Positions 51,663-61,000 of a stretch of DNA of 64,000 nt are shown one piece after another; the stretch's first letter is position 1, and every line of letters begins with the position of its first letter. The stretch comes from Pyxidicoccus caerfyrddinensis (GTDB lineage Bacteria; Myxococcota; Myxococcia; Myxococcales; Myxococcaceae), in the NCBI RefSeq assembly GCF_010894405.1, contig NZ_JAAIYA010000006.1:517111-581110 (forward strand), read 5' to 3'. The notes below the pieces were generated by a model. It was not told the DNA's origin and did no database searches. It saw only the letters and a program-made list of their open reading frames with translations. The position numbers were made by a program, and so were the translations under genes.

Positions 51663-52723
51663 ACCTGAAGCAACTGTCGCTCCCGGAGCTGGAGGCCGCG
51701 CTGGCCCCGCTCACCCCGTCGCCCGCCGCCGTCCGCAAGGTGTTCGCGGCCGTCTTCGCCCATGGAGCCCAGACGGTGGAGGACGTGGCCGGGGCCCGTC
51801 AGGTGCCGCGCCGCGTAGGAGACTACCTGCGGGAGCACGCGGAGCTGCCGACGCTGCAGGTGGTGGAGCGGCGCAAGGCGGACGACGGCTTCGTGAAGTA
51901 CCTCTTCGACTCGCCGCTGGGCGGGCGCGTGGAGGCGGTCCGCATCCCCATCTTCGACGAGAAGTACGTCATCTGCGTGTCCAGCCAGGTCGGGTGTGCG
52001 CTGGCCTGCGACTTCTGCATGACGGGGAAGCTGGGCTTCAAGCGCAACCTCCAGACGTGGGAGATCCTGGACCAGGTGCTCCAGGTGCGCGCGGAGGCGG
52101 ACCGGCCGGTGCGCGGCGTGGTGTTCATGGGGATGGGCGAGCCGCTCCTGAACTACAAGGAGACGCTGCGCGCGGCGGACATCCTGCGCACCCCGGCCGG
52201 GTTCTCCATCTCCGGCGAGGCGATTACCTTCTCCACGGCGGGCCACGTGCCGGCCATCCGCCGCTACACGCGCGAGGGCCACCCGTACCGGCTGGCCTTC
52301 TCCGTGACGAGCGCGATTCCGGAGAAGCGCGCGCAGGTGCTTCCAATCGAGAAGACGTACCCGCTGCCGGAGTTGATTGAGGCCATCCGCGAGTACAGCA
52401 GCGTGCGGCGCGAGCGGGCCATGATTGCGTACGTGGCCATCAGCGGCTTCAACCTGGGGCGCGAGGACGCGGAGGCGCTGAAGGTGGCCTTCGAGGGCAT
52501 CCCCATCAAGGTGGACCTCATCGACGTGACGGACCCGACGGGGAAGTACCTGCCGCCCACGCCCGAGGAGCTGAGCGCCTTCCGCGACTACCTGCAGATC
52601 CTCAAGTCGCCGGTGGCGCGGCGGTACTCGGGCGGCAAGGAGATTGGCGCGGCGTGCGGCACGCTGGCGGCCACGCAGTACGGCGGCACGGTGATGCAGC
52701 GACCCGAGCCCACCGCCTCGTGA
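51659..52723 (+). CDS. rlmN: RlmN-family radical SAM 23S rRNA/tRNA methyltransferase
   Basis: 354 aa. Radical SAM cluster motif CALACDFC preceded by CVSSQVG, SAM-binding FMGMGEP, and the C-terminal catalytic Cys segment GAACGTLAATQ. RlmN methylates C2 of A2503 in 23S rRNA and A37 in some tRNAs, affecting translation fidelity. The segment normally reading RRVTVST-G-VPGI is EAITFSTAGHVPAI, so this is a divergent subgroup. GTG 51659 overlaps the anti-sigma stop (GTGA), so it is translated with the sigma/anti-sigma pair. Confidence 0.88.
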   Translation: MNLKQLSLPELEAALAPLTPSPAAVRKVFAAVFAHGAQTVEDVAGARQVPRRVGDYLREHAELPTLQVVERRKADDGFVKYLFDSPLGGRVEAVRIPIFDEKYVICVSSQVGCALACDFCMTGKLGFKRNLQTWEILDQVLQVRAEADRPVRGVVFMGMGEPLLNYKETLRAADILRTPAGFSISGEAITFSTAGHVPAIRRYTREGHPYRLAFSVTSAIPEKRAQVLPIEKTYPLPELIEAIREYSSVRRERAMIAYVAISGFNLGREDAEALKVAFEGIPIKVDLIDVTDPTGKYLPPTPEELSAFRDYLQILKSPVARRYSGGKEIGAACGTLAATQYGGTVMQRPEPTAS

Positions 52724-52730
52724 GCGCGGC

Positions 52731-53288
52731 TCACGCGCTCCGGAGCAGCTCCTCCAGCAGGGCCTGACCTTCGGGCCACGAGCCCAGCTTCGCCGCGCTG
52801 CCCAGGTGGCCCTTCGCGCCGACATTCACCAGCCGGGCACCCCAGTCCGCGGCGAGGCCGGTGACGCGGTCCATCGTGATGTAGTTGTCATCGGTGCTCG
52901 CGACGACGAGCGAGCGAAACGGCAGCCGCAGGCGCGGCATGGGCGCGAAGCCCACGGTGCCCGAGGGGAAGTCGGGGGCCTCGGTGTCGCTGGGCGCGAC
53001 GAGCAGCGCGCCGTGCACCCTGCCAGCGCTCGCCGGATGGGCCGAGGCCCAGTGCGCCACCAGGATGCACGCGAGGCTGTGCGCCGCGAGCACCACGGGC
53101 CGCTGGGCGCCCGTGATGGCGCGCTCCAGCGTGGCCACCCAGTCGTCGCGCCGGGGTGTGTTCCACTCCGCCTGCTCGACGCGCTGGCAGTCCTTCCGCT
53201 CCCGCTCCCAGTGGGTCTGCCAGTGCTCGGGCCCCGAGTTGTAGAGGCCCGGCAGGAGGAGCACGGTGGGAGCGGTGGCGGTCGACAT
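52731..53288 (-). CDS. RBBP9/YdeN-type alpha/beta hydrolase
   Basis: 185 aa. Family pattern: VLLLPGLYNSGPEHWQTHWE, nucleophile AHSLAC (Ser about 70), the Asp segment VASTDDNYIT and the His segment KGHLGSAAKLGSWPEG. Small serine hydrolases of this group have mostly unknown physiological substrates. Convergent with rlmN, 7 bases apart. Confidence 0.9.
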   Translation of the reverse strand: MSTATAPTVLLLPGLYNSGPEHWQTHWERERKDCQRVEQAEWNTPRRDDWVATLERAITGAQRPVVLAAHSLACILVAHWASAHPASAGRVHGALLVAPSDTEAPDFPSGTVGFAPMPRLRLPFRSLVVASTDDNYITMDRVTGLAADWGARLVNVGAKGHLGSAAKLGSWPEGQALLEELLRSA

Positions 53289-53291
53289 GGA

Positions 53292-53313
53292 GTCCCCGGA
53301 CGTTACCGGGGAC
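53292..53313 (-). terminator. Stem-loop between two minus-strand genes
   Basis: 8-bp stem GTCCCCGG (53292-53299) with CCGGGGAC (53306-53313), loop ACGTTA. It follows the stop of the repeat lipoprotein gene by 10 bases and ends just before the RBBP9 start, so it may act as terminator or lie in the leader of the next gene. Confidence 0.55.
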
Positions 53314-53323
53314 CCCCGTCAGG

Positions 53324-54838
53324 TCAAGGGACGAGCGGCACGGTCCAGAGCTGGTTGGCCGCCGTGTCGTCGAAGGCGCCGAAGAACACCCGCTGGCCCA
53401 CGCGGGTATAGGCGTACGGATAGGAGCTTCCGTCCGATGAGATGTCCTTCAGCAAGCGCGTGCCCGCCACGGTGCCGTCCGTCACCCAGGGCTCGATGCC
53501 CGAGGCGTTGTCGTACGCGGCGAAGAAGACGAGGCCGGACTCCACGGCGACGATGGGCGAGCCGTACTCGTCGGAGAGGCTGAGCGGCCGGCGCAGGAGC
53601 TTCGTGCCGGCCTTGGTGCCATCCGTCACCCACAGCTGCGTGTCGCGCGGCGCGGGGCCCCCGCTGCCAATGGCCAGCTCGAAGTAGATGCGGTCCGCCG
53701 TGGCGCTGAAGTTGTTGAGGTAGGGGAAGGCGTCCCCCTGGTCCGCGTAGGGATTGGGCAGCGTGGCGACGTGCTCCTTGCCGCCCGCGCCGTCCAGGCG
53801 CAGACGGAAGATGGCGAGCCGCTGGTCCACCGGGTTGGACAGGGTGACGTAGAGGTACTCGCCCAGCGTGGTCATCAGCTTCGGGTAGCGGCCGTCGTTG
53901 ACGAAGGTGTACAGGCGCACAGTGCCCGCGCGGGTGCCGTTCGTCTTCCAGACCTGGGTGGCGCCCTGCGCGTCGTACGAGGTGAAGAACGCCAGTGGTC
54001 CAGCGCTATTCACCTCGATGGGCGCGTAGCCTCCCGCCGTGGAGAGCGAGCGCAGCGGCTGCGTGCCCGCGCTGGTGCCATCGGTCCTCCAGGCCGTGGT
54101 GGTGCTGCCGGCCTCGTCGCGGACGAAGAAGATGAGCACGTTGCCCGCGCGCGCCGTCCGCCAGTCGACCTCGACTCCCGTCCCCAGGTCGCGGATGCGG
54201 ACCGTGCCGGAGGCGGTGCCGTCGCTCTTCCACACCTCCATGCGCGCGGGCGTGGAGTTCGTGGCCGGCACCTCGCGGAAGAAGGTCAGCGTGCTCCCGA
54301 GCGCGGTGAGGCTCGTCAGCCGCGAGTCCCCGGCGCCCGGGGTGAGGTCCTTGACGAGCCGGGTGCCGCTGGTGGTGCCGTCACTCACCCACAATTCGTT
54401 GCCGTACACGGGCTCGCCCACGGTGAAGAAGAGGCGCGTTCCCGCCGGGGCGAGCTGCATCACGTGGGTGTTGATGGCGGGGGGAGGCGCCGCGGGAAAG
54501 CTCTTCACCGCCACGGTGCCCGCCTCGGTGCCGTCGCTCGTCCATAGCGCCCGGGTGCCATCCTCGAAGTTGGCGGCGAAGGCGAGTCGGCCGCGGAAGT
54601 CCACCAGGCTCGCAGGCCCCTCCGCGTAGCGCGGATTCATCTGCGTGGGCGGGAAGATGACCTTCACCCGGCTCGGTGTGCCCGGAGCAACGGCTGCCAT
54701 GGCGGCGGAGGCCGGTTGCCCTTGGACGTCCCCCCTCGACTCCGCCGAAGTGCTGGGGGGCAGACCCTCATCCGGCACCATCCCCCCGCATCCCGCGGCC
54801 AGCCAGCCCACCAGCACCCCACCGCACCATCCACGCAT
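53324..54838 (-). CDS. Lipoprotein with seven W-x2-DGT-x2-GT repeats (propeller-like)
   Basis: 504 aa from ATG 54838, which has a strong GGAGGTGG ribosome site. A lipoprotein signal (GVLVGWLAAGC) is followed by about 460 residues with seven copies of the motif W-x-[ST/T]-[DN]-G-T-x2-G-T (for example ALWTSDGTEAGT, ELWVSDGTTSGT, QLWVTDGTKAGT), about 50-60 residues apart, and a last truncated QLWTVP. A beta-propeller whose last blade is closed by that strand is the natural reading. Such repeat proteins are frequent on myxobacterial surfaces; function unknown. Confidence 0.8.
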   Translation of the reverse strand: MRGWCGGVLVGWLAAGCGGMVPDEGLPPSTSAESRGDVQGQPASAAMAAVAPGTPSRVKVIFPPTQMNPRYAEGPASLVDFRGRLAFAANFEDGTRALWTSDGTEAGTVAVKSFPAAPPPAINTHVMQLAPAGTRLFFTVGEPVYGNELWVSDGTTSGTRLVKDLTPGAGDSRLTSLTALGSTLTFFREVPATNSTPARMEVWKSDGTASGTVRIRDLGTGVEVDWRTARAGNVLIFFVRDEAGSTTTAWRTDGTSAGTQPLRSLSTAGGYAPIEVNSAGPLAFFTSYDAQGATQVWKTNGTRAGTVRLYTFVNDGRYPKLMTTLGEYLYVTLSNPVDQRLAIFRLRLDGAGGKEHVATLPNPYADQGDAFPYLNNFSATADRIYFELAIGSGGPAPRDTQLWVTDGTKAGTKLLRRPLSLSDEYGSPIVAVESGLVFFAAYDNASGIEPWVTDGTVAGTRLLKDISSDGSSYPYAYTRVGQRVFFGAFDDTAANQLWTVPLVP

Positions 54839-55159
54839 CCGCCACCTCCATCCAACTGCCTTGCGCGAGGGTAGGGAGCGTGGGTCATGCGGACCACCGC
54901 GTGCGGGAGGGCGTAGCGCGCGTTGCGTGCGCTGGCCGACGGATGTGCTTCCCCTCTTGCTCCATGAGTGGGAACGCGAAGGGCCACACCGTGAACTTCG
55001 TGCGCCACGAGCAGGCAGGAGCACGGGCCCATGCCTTCATGGCGGCCCGCCATGTCACAGCATCTTCCCGCTGGTGCTGGAGTGACGGAGCCGTCACGAA
55101 GGTGGCACTGCGTGCGCGTGACGCTTTCCGGGGAGTGCCTCGCGGAGAATGCTGCGCCC

Positions 55160-55654
55160 ATGTCCGCGCCATCCACGCTGGAGGCCCATGCGAAGCCCGT
55201 CGGGCTCCGGCTCATCATCGCGTACAAGGTCATCAAGGCGGCGCTGGTGCTGGGGGTGGCGGTGCTGCTGACGCTCGCCCCCGAGAAGGCGAGCGCCTTC
55301 ACCGAGCACCTCATCCACGCGCTCGCCGAGCGTGGGGCCCTGCTTCATCGCATCGGGGAGTGGCTCCGCGCGCACGGTGCGGCGACGCTCGTGACGGATG
55401 CCCGCATGGTGGCGTGGGTGGACGGCGTGACGACGGGCCTCGAGGGTGCGCTGCTCATCTCGGGCAGTGCGTGGGGCGAGTGGGTGGTCGTCGGAAGCCT
55501 GGCCCTGCTCATCCCCGCAGAGCTCATCTCGCTGGAGCGGAGTTTCTCGCTCGCGAAGGTGGTCGTCATCGTCGTCAACGTGGCCATCGTCGCCTACCTG
55601 GTGCACCTGCGGCTTCGTGCCCGGCGCGGCGGCGTGCCCCGCGCGTCCGCGTGA
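55160..55654 (+). CDS. DUF2127 membrane protein
   Basis: 164 aa with the DUF2127 pattern: KPVGLRLIIAYKVIKAALVLG (first helix about 13-38), helices around 92-118 (GLEGALLISGSAWGEWVVVG) and 135-155 (VVVIVVNVAIVAYLVHLRL), and ELISLERSFSLAKV between them. Role unknown. ATG 55160 is chosen because the family starts there; upstream in-frame starts add 43 unrelated residues. Convergent with the DUF1003 gene (1 base apart). Confidence 0.82.
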   Translation: MSAPSTLEAHAKPVGLRLIIAYKVIKAALVLGVAVLLTLAPEKASAFTEHLIHALAERGALLHRIGEWLRAHGAATLVTDARMVAWVDGVTTGLEGALLISGSAWGEWVVVGSLALLIPAELISLERSFSLAKVVVIVVNVAIVAYLVHLRLRARRGGVPRASA

Positions 55655-55655
55655 G

Positions 55656-56426
55656 TCAGCGCCGGGGCTCCGGCGGACGGTCGTGGGCGAGCCGCTCGGT
55701 GAGCAGCTCCACTTGGAGTTGCTGCAGCTCCAGCATGCGCTCCCACTGCATGTGCATCAGGTGGTCCAGCTTCTCGTGCAGCGTGGCCACTTCGAGCTCG
55801 GCCTTGAGGTTGACGCGGTAGTCCTGGTCCGCCTGGCGCCTGTCGCGGAGGGCCTGGCGGTTCTGCGACATCATGATGATGGGGGCCTGCAGCGCCGCCA
55901 CGCAGGAGAGGACGAGGTTGAGGAGGATGAAGGGGTAGGGGTCGAAGGGGCGCGCCGCCTCCCAGCCTGAATTGAGAAGCACCCAGAACAGGATGACGGA
56001 GAGGCCGCCGATGACGAAGCCCCAGGAGCCGCCGACGCGTGCCACCGCGTCCGCCGCGCGCTGACCGAAGGTGAGGTTGCGAGTGAACTCGCGTTCCAGG
56101 TCCTCGGCGACGGTGGAGTGGATGGCCGCTCGCCGCGCGACGTCTGCTTCCACGGCGGTGAGCTGGCCGCGCTCCTCCTCGAGGCGGGTGGTGACGAGGG
56201 CGAGGCGCTCGGCGTCGCGGCAGCTGCGGCAGATGAGGGCGCCGGGTGCGGCGGCGTCTGGATTGCGCTGGATGATGAAGCGGGACAGCTCGATGCGGAG
56301 GGCGTCGAGGCGCATGCGCTCACTGGAAGGACGCTCCCGGTGGCAGACGCTGCACGTGAAGTTGGGCGGATGATGAGGCCCGTGGTGGTGATGTCCCGCG
56401 TGTCCGCCCCCGGTACTCGTCGTCAT
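55656..56426 (-). CDS. DUF1003 membrane protein with CxxC N-terminus
   Basis: 256 aa. N-terminal His-rich stretch (GGGHAGHHHHGPHH, about 6-19), then two Cys pairs (CSVCHRERPSS and CRSCRDAE) that may bind zinc, and the DUF1003 domain (GQRAADAVARVGGSWGFVIG, two helices, FDPYPFILLNLVLSCVAALQAPIIMMSQNRQ) ending in a coiled coil. The His-rich and CxxC part suggests metal binding (inference). ATG 56426 follows GGGAGG. Confidence 0.88.
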   Translation of the reverse strand: MTTSTGGGHAGHHHHGPHHPPNFTCSVCHRERPSSERMRLDALRIELSRFIIQRNPDAAAPGALICRSCRDAERLALVTTRLEEERGQLTAVEADVARRAAIHSTVAEDLEREFTRNLTFGQRAADAVARVGGSWGFVIGGLSVILFWVLLNSGWEAARPFDPYPFILLNLVLSCVAALQAPIIMMSQNRQALRDRRQADQDYRVNLKAELEVATLHEKLDHLMHMQWERMLELQQLQVELLTERLAHDRPPEPRR

Positions 56427-56652
56427 GGATGCCTCCCGCCGGAGCGGCTGTGTCACGGAGGGCCGCCCACCCGGTTCCACCACTGTGCCACCGTGAAGGT
56501 GCGCGTGGGAGCGCTACGGCCCTGACCACCACGTGACACCTGCCCCGGAGGAGGGCGCTGCCGCTTCGCGCCGCCGGGTAGGGTGCCGTCACGGGAGCCG
56601 GGCCGCCGGCCGTCGCCGCGCGGTGCGCGGGCTCCCGAGGAAGGGCCTTTCC

Positions 56653-57069
56653 GTGTCCGTGCTCTCGGAGTTCAAGGCGTTCGCGCTGAAGGGCAACGTG
56701 GTGGACCTGGCGGTGGCGGTGGTCATCGGCAACGCGTTCACCGCCATCGTCAACGCGGTGGTGGCGGACCTGGTGATGCCGGTGGTGGGGCTGGTGCTGC
56801 CGGGCGGAGACTGGCGCAACGCCACCTTTACGCCGCTACAGCTGCGCCTCGGTCACCTGCTGGGCGCCATGCTCGACTTCTTCATCATCGCGATGGTGCT
56901 GTTCATCGTGGTGGTGAAGGTGGGCGCGCTGTGGAACCGCAAGGCGGCGGCGCCTCCGCCGCCCACGACGAAGATGTGCCCGGAGTGCCGGGAGACCATT
57001 CCCCTGGACGCGCGGCGCTGCCGGGCCTGCACGTCCGTGCTGGAGCCGCTGGTGTCCGGCCGGGCGTGA
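56653..57069 (+). CDS. mscL: MscL large-conductance mechanosensitive channel with zinc ribbon
   Basis: 138 aa. Helix M1 (EFKAFALKGNVVDLAVAVVIGNAFTAIVNAVVADLVMP) is followed by a short periplasmic loop and helix M2 (LDFFIIAMVLFIVVVKVG). The usual C-terminal helical bundle is replaced by a zinc ribbon CPECRETIPLDARRCRAC (about 112-129). MscL opens under membrane tension to release solutes in hypo-osmotic shock. GTG 56653 has GGAAGGG about 6 bases upstream. Confidence 0.9.
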   Translation: MSVLSEFKAFALKGNVVDLAVAVVIGNAFTAIVNAVVADLVMPVVGLVLPGGDWRNATFTPLQLRLGHLLGAMLDFFIIAMVLFIVVVKVGALWNRKAAAPPPPTTKMCPECRETIPLDARRCRACTSVLEPLVSGRA

Positions 57070-57187
57070 CGCTGTTCACCGCTCCCTGCGCCAACCGGAG
57101 GCCGACAGGTTCAGGGCGCCTCTGCCGGCTACCGGTCCCGCGCTGGCTCAAAGCGTCGTGCGGTTGAAAGCGCTACTCTGTTCAGCA

Positions 57188-57415
57188 TCAATTCATCTCG
57201 TCCGTCGAAGAAGAGAATGGCACTGAAATCAGAGTCCCCGGAGACTCGCCATAGGGACGGGCGCTGACGCTGCCGCACGCATCGAAACGTCCGATGTCGC
57301 GGCGCGCCGTGGCGTAGCCGGGTATGAAGCGACGGGCGATGGCGCTCTTGCCCTCGCCCTGCTGCCAGGCTGCAATAATGCGCTTGCGCAGATCGAGCGA
57401 ATGGGTGCCGGGCAT
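57188..57415 (-). pseudogene. Remnant of IS630-type transposase (N-terminal HTH)
   Basis: A 75-codon frame whose first 60 residues match the N-terminal DNA-binding domain of IS630-family transposases: MPGTHSLDLRKRIIAAWQQG, EGKSAIARRF, TARRDIGRFDACGSVSARP and YGESPG. The likeness stops after GESPG; the rest of the helix-turn-helix and the whole DDE domain are missing, and a chance tail follows. No terminal inverted repeats found. It marks past mobile activity between mscL and the Rhs locus. The rest of 57070-57499 shows no gene. Confidence 0.75.
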
Positions 57416-57499
57416 GACTGGCGACCTCCCTCCCCAGTCAACAACCTCCGCCTGCTCACTTCATCCGAACACCGCTGTCAGTCAGATCTTGAGTGTAGA

Positions 57500-58033
57500 T
57501 CAATGGATGCTATCGCGCAGGTCAAATGGAGACATGGGGCCGAACGTCTTTGTGGCGGTTAGCGACATCCACTCAAAGTTCCGATCAGTCGCCAGATGCT
57601 GAGAGCAACACAGTGACAATTTGAAGTCGTCATCAAGCCAATCCCAGCATTCAAGCACATCCCCTCCTCCAGGGAGCCTCGGGTGGTACTTTCTAGACGG
57701 ACCGAACTTGACCTCAAACTCCCCCCTCGCAGCAGCAAGCGCTTCGCCACACTTCGCTTCTCGACGATAGACAAGAATGGCCACTTGACGCAGTTTCCCG
57801 TCTCGAGTGAAATCCGATGTCACTCCTCCCTTGAAGCTCGCGAGCGTTGCTGTTGTTCCGAGACGCATTAGCCTTTCGAAGGTGGTGTCAGCATGTACTC
57901 GTGAAAGCAAATCAGCTCCTGTCATGATTGCAGGCACCGCTCCCGTGGAACCGCCATCAGAGGTTCCGCCTGCTGAGCAGCAGGCGACCAAGAGAAATGC
58001 GAATGTTCCCGCGCTAATTCTTCTATGGCACAT
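57500..58033 (-). CDS. Lipoprotein after Rhs toxin, candidate immunity protein
   Basis: 177 aa. Signal peptide with lipobox LLVACCS, then about 155 residues without a family I know (FKGGVTSDFTRDGKLRQVAI, ECWDWLDDDFKLSLCCSQ). ATG 58033 has a strong GGAGGAGG 8 bases upstream and overlaps the Rhs stop by 11 bases. GC is low for this window: 32 of 60 bases in 57841-57900. Position, overlap, base composition and an exported destination fit an immunity protein protecting against the Rhs C-terminal domain. This is inference; a direct toxin/antitoxin fold is not visible. Confidence 0.6.
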   Translation of the reverse strand: MCHRRISAGTFAFLLVACCSAGGTSDGGSTGAVPAIMTGADLLSRVHADTTFERLMRLGTTATLASFKGGVTSDFTRDGKLRQVAILVYRREAKCGEALAAARGEFEVKFGPSRKYHPRLPGGGDVLECWDWLDDDFKLSLCCSQHLATDRNFEWMSLTATKTFGPMSPFDLRDSIH

Positions 58034-61000
58034 CGAAAACCTCCTCCTTGAAGCCCATGGTCGTGCTCTGAGCCTCGACTTCCCAGGCATTGGCCAAATC
58101 TGCGCTGAGCCGCACCACCGTAGGATTCTCTGCAAGCTGCCGAGCATGCCATAGCTCATGAAACAGCACTGCTTCCGGTAGAGGACTAACCGCTTTTGTG
58201 TAGTCGAGATCCAGCGAGCTGAAAATGGGAAGTGGTCCTTCAAATTTGCGGTTAACACAAACTTGTTCGGTGCTGCGACGCGCCGTTCCTCCGGCTATTC
58301 TCTTGTTTCTTGAATCGTAGAGAGGCCCCCCCACATCAATCCGCACGTCGTCCGGGCTACTCTCCAAGAAATCGACCAGCCAGCGACCGAGCTCCGTCGA
58401 ACGGATGTTGTTAAACGCGGTTCGGAGTCGTGGATCGACGCTCGTGATGCGAAGACCCTCTGGGTCGATCCATGTGACGGGGCTTGCCCTCACATACGCA
58501 TATAGGTTGGTGTCTCCGCCGTTGAAGCGAATGGGATCCCTTGCCGTCCAGCGGCCGGTTTCGGCGTCATGGTCGCGAGCACCGAAGCGTGTCAGCTTCG
58601 TGTCCCTGTCGTAGAGGCCGCCGGCGAAGCCGAAGGGCTGAAAGCCGGGGTTGGAATCCGTCAGCACGTTGCCCCAGGCGTCGTACGTCAACGCCTGCAC
58701 CACCGTGCCATCCTGGGTGTTGACGATGAGGCGGGGGCTTCCAAGGTGGTCCGAGACGAATCGGTAGGTGATGCCCCCCTTCACCATGTAGTCCGGTGAG
58801 TGGCCGCGCGTGCCATAGACGAAACGGCTCACCACACTCCCCGCCCCGTCCAGCTCCGCAACGACGCGCAACTGCCCGTCATAGAGGAAGCCCTGGGTAA
58901 GGGTGCTATTGACGCGCTTGCCCACGCGGCGGTTGGCGGCATCAATGACGTACGTCACCTGGGTGCCATCGGGCAGGGACACCGCCGTGAGGTTGCCGGC
59001 TGTGTCATAGGTGTACTGGGTGGCGGCCGTGCCCACCGTTTTCGTTTGCAAGTCCCCACGAGGCCCCCACGTGTAGTTCGTCGCACCGCGCGTCAGCAGG
59101 CGATCCTGCGCGTCATAGGTGGCGGCGATGGCAATGCCTGCTTCCGTGTGAGAAGTGCGGTTGCCGTTGTCGTCGTAACCGTAGGAGGCGTGCACAGTGC
59201 CGTTGAGGGTGACTGTCTCGAGGCGTCCCGCCGCATCGTACGTGTATCCCCACGTCTGGGTGGCAACGCCCTGTACCGTCTCGGTGCGGCTGGTGATTCG
59301 GCCCGCGTTGTCGCGAACCAGTGTCACGGAGTAGAGCGTCGCCGTGCCATGTTTGGCACCTAGGCTCGTGACTTCCCCGAAGAGATTGTAGCCTTGCGTC
59401 GTCGTAACGCTGCCCAGCGTGGTGCCGGTGAGAAGTCCGTTGGACGTATTACGCGTCGTGGTGAGACTGCCCGCGGCGGACAGCAGCATGTCGTTGTCAT
59501 AGGTATACGCAATGGGCGTCTCACCATTGACGCTGACGGAGGCCACGTCGAAGTTGGTGTTGTACTTGTATCCCACGCTACCCGAGATGCCGCCTGCCCA
59601 GGCGACACTCGTTACCAGAGGGCCATCGCGGTTGAAGGCGAGGCTGGCTCCACTGGCGTCCGCCGCTGCACTGTCGGCAAGACTCACCAAGTGACCAGTG
59701 GTGGGCGAGTACCCGGCCGTTACTGTGTGGCGGGGCGTCGTCACCGTCGCGAGGCGCCCCCCGCTCTCATAGGTGAAGGAGGCCGAGGTGCCATCCGGGA
59801 AGCTGGTGAGGGTGGGCTGCTCATCCAAGTTGTACGTCTTCAGGGTGCTGAGAGTGCCGGTGTTAGACGCCATGGGCGGCGTGTAAACGTCCTCCACGTC
59901 ATTCGGCATATAGCCGAAGGTGTGCGCGGGCTTGCCGGGAGGCGTGAGGGAGGTGAGGTTCCCCGCGGCGTCGTACCCAAAAGAAAGCGCACGGGGGCCT
60001 GGCAACGTGGAGCCCGTGAGGCGGCCCGCGGAATCCTGAGTGAAGCTGGTGGTACGACTCAAGGCATCCGTCGTGGACGCCAGCCAGCCTTTGGCCGCCC
60101 CACTTGCGTGATAGTAGAAGGTTTGAGTGCGCGCCCCCTGCGTCACGGAGGCGAGCCGACCATCCGGGTAGTAGGCATACGTGACAGGCGTGAGGTTTGG
60201 CACCTCGAAGCGAGTCATGCGGCCTTGCGCATCAATGTCTGTGTATGCCTTCTTCCCCATGGGGCTTGTATGCGTGAAGCGCCCGGTGGCCTTTGTGAAG
60301 ACAGTGCTTGAGGACCTGCCGTTGAGGACAGATGTCCACGTCGCGGTGGTGTACGCGAAGGGGTCCGCCGCGTTGGCTCCCGTGGGCAGGGTGAGGGACT
60401 GATTGGCCGTGTAGACGCGAGCCAGGCCCGAGGGCAGCGTGGTTGTATGGGCTGCCACAAAGGGGGCCCCCGCTCCGAAGCGGATGTCACTGCCGGGGCG
60501 CACTGTTTCCGTCGTGCCGTCCGGGTACGTCGTGACGTCCAGCCCGTTGTCCCCTCTATCCGTCACCGTGGTGACTCCCGCGGGAGTGCGAGTGGTGCGC
60601 CGTTGCAGACTCCCCACCCTTTCTGAAGTGTGCAGTATGACGCGGCCCTCGGCCGTCGTCACCTCCACCGCAAAGCCCGCCTTGCCAGCACGGGCCCCCG
60701 AAGACGGCTTGGAGCGCGTCAGCGTCTTGAAGCCGCCGCCCGGGTTGCTGTCCTTCAGCAGCCGGCCGGTCGCGTCGTATTCGAAGGGGTGAACGCCGTT
60801 TCGCGCATCAGTGAGTTTCGTCAGCAGTCCACCGGCGCCGTACTCCAGCGTCACAGCCTCGTGGCTGGGGTTTTCCACCCGACTCAGCAGCCTTTCTGGC
60901 GAAACTTCCAACCCCGTGCGCTGCCCTCCTGGCGCCACAATGGCCGTTGGCCGTCCATCCGCCTGCCTCTCAATGGTGGTGACCTCCCCATTGGCGTCCG

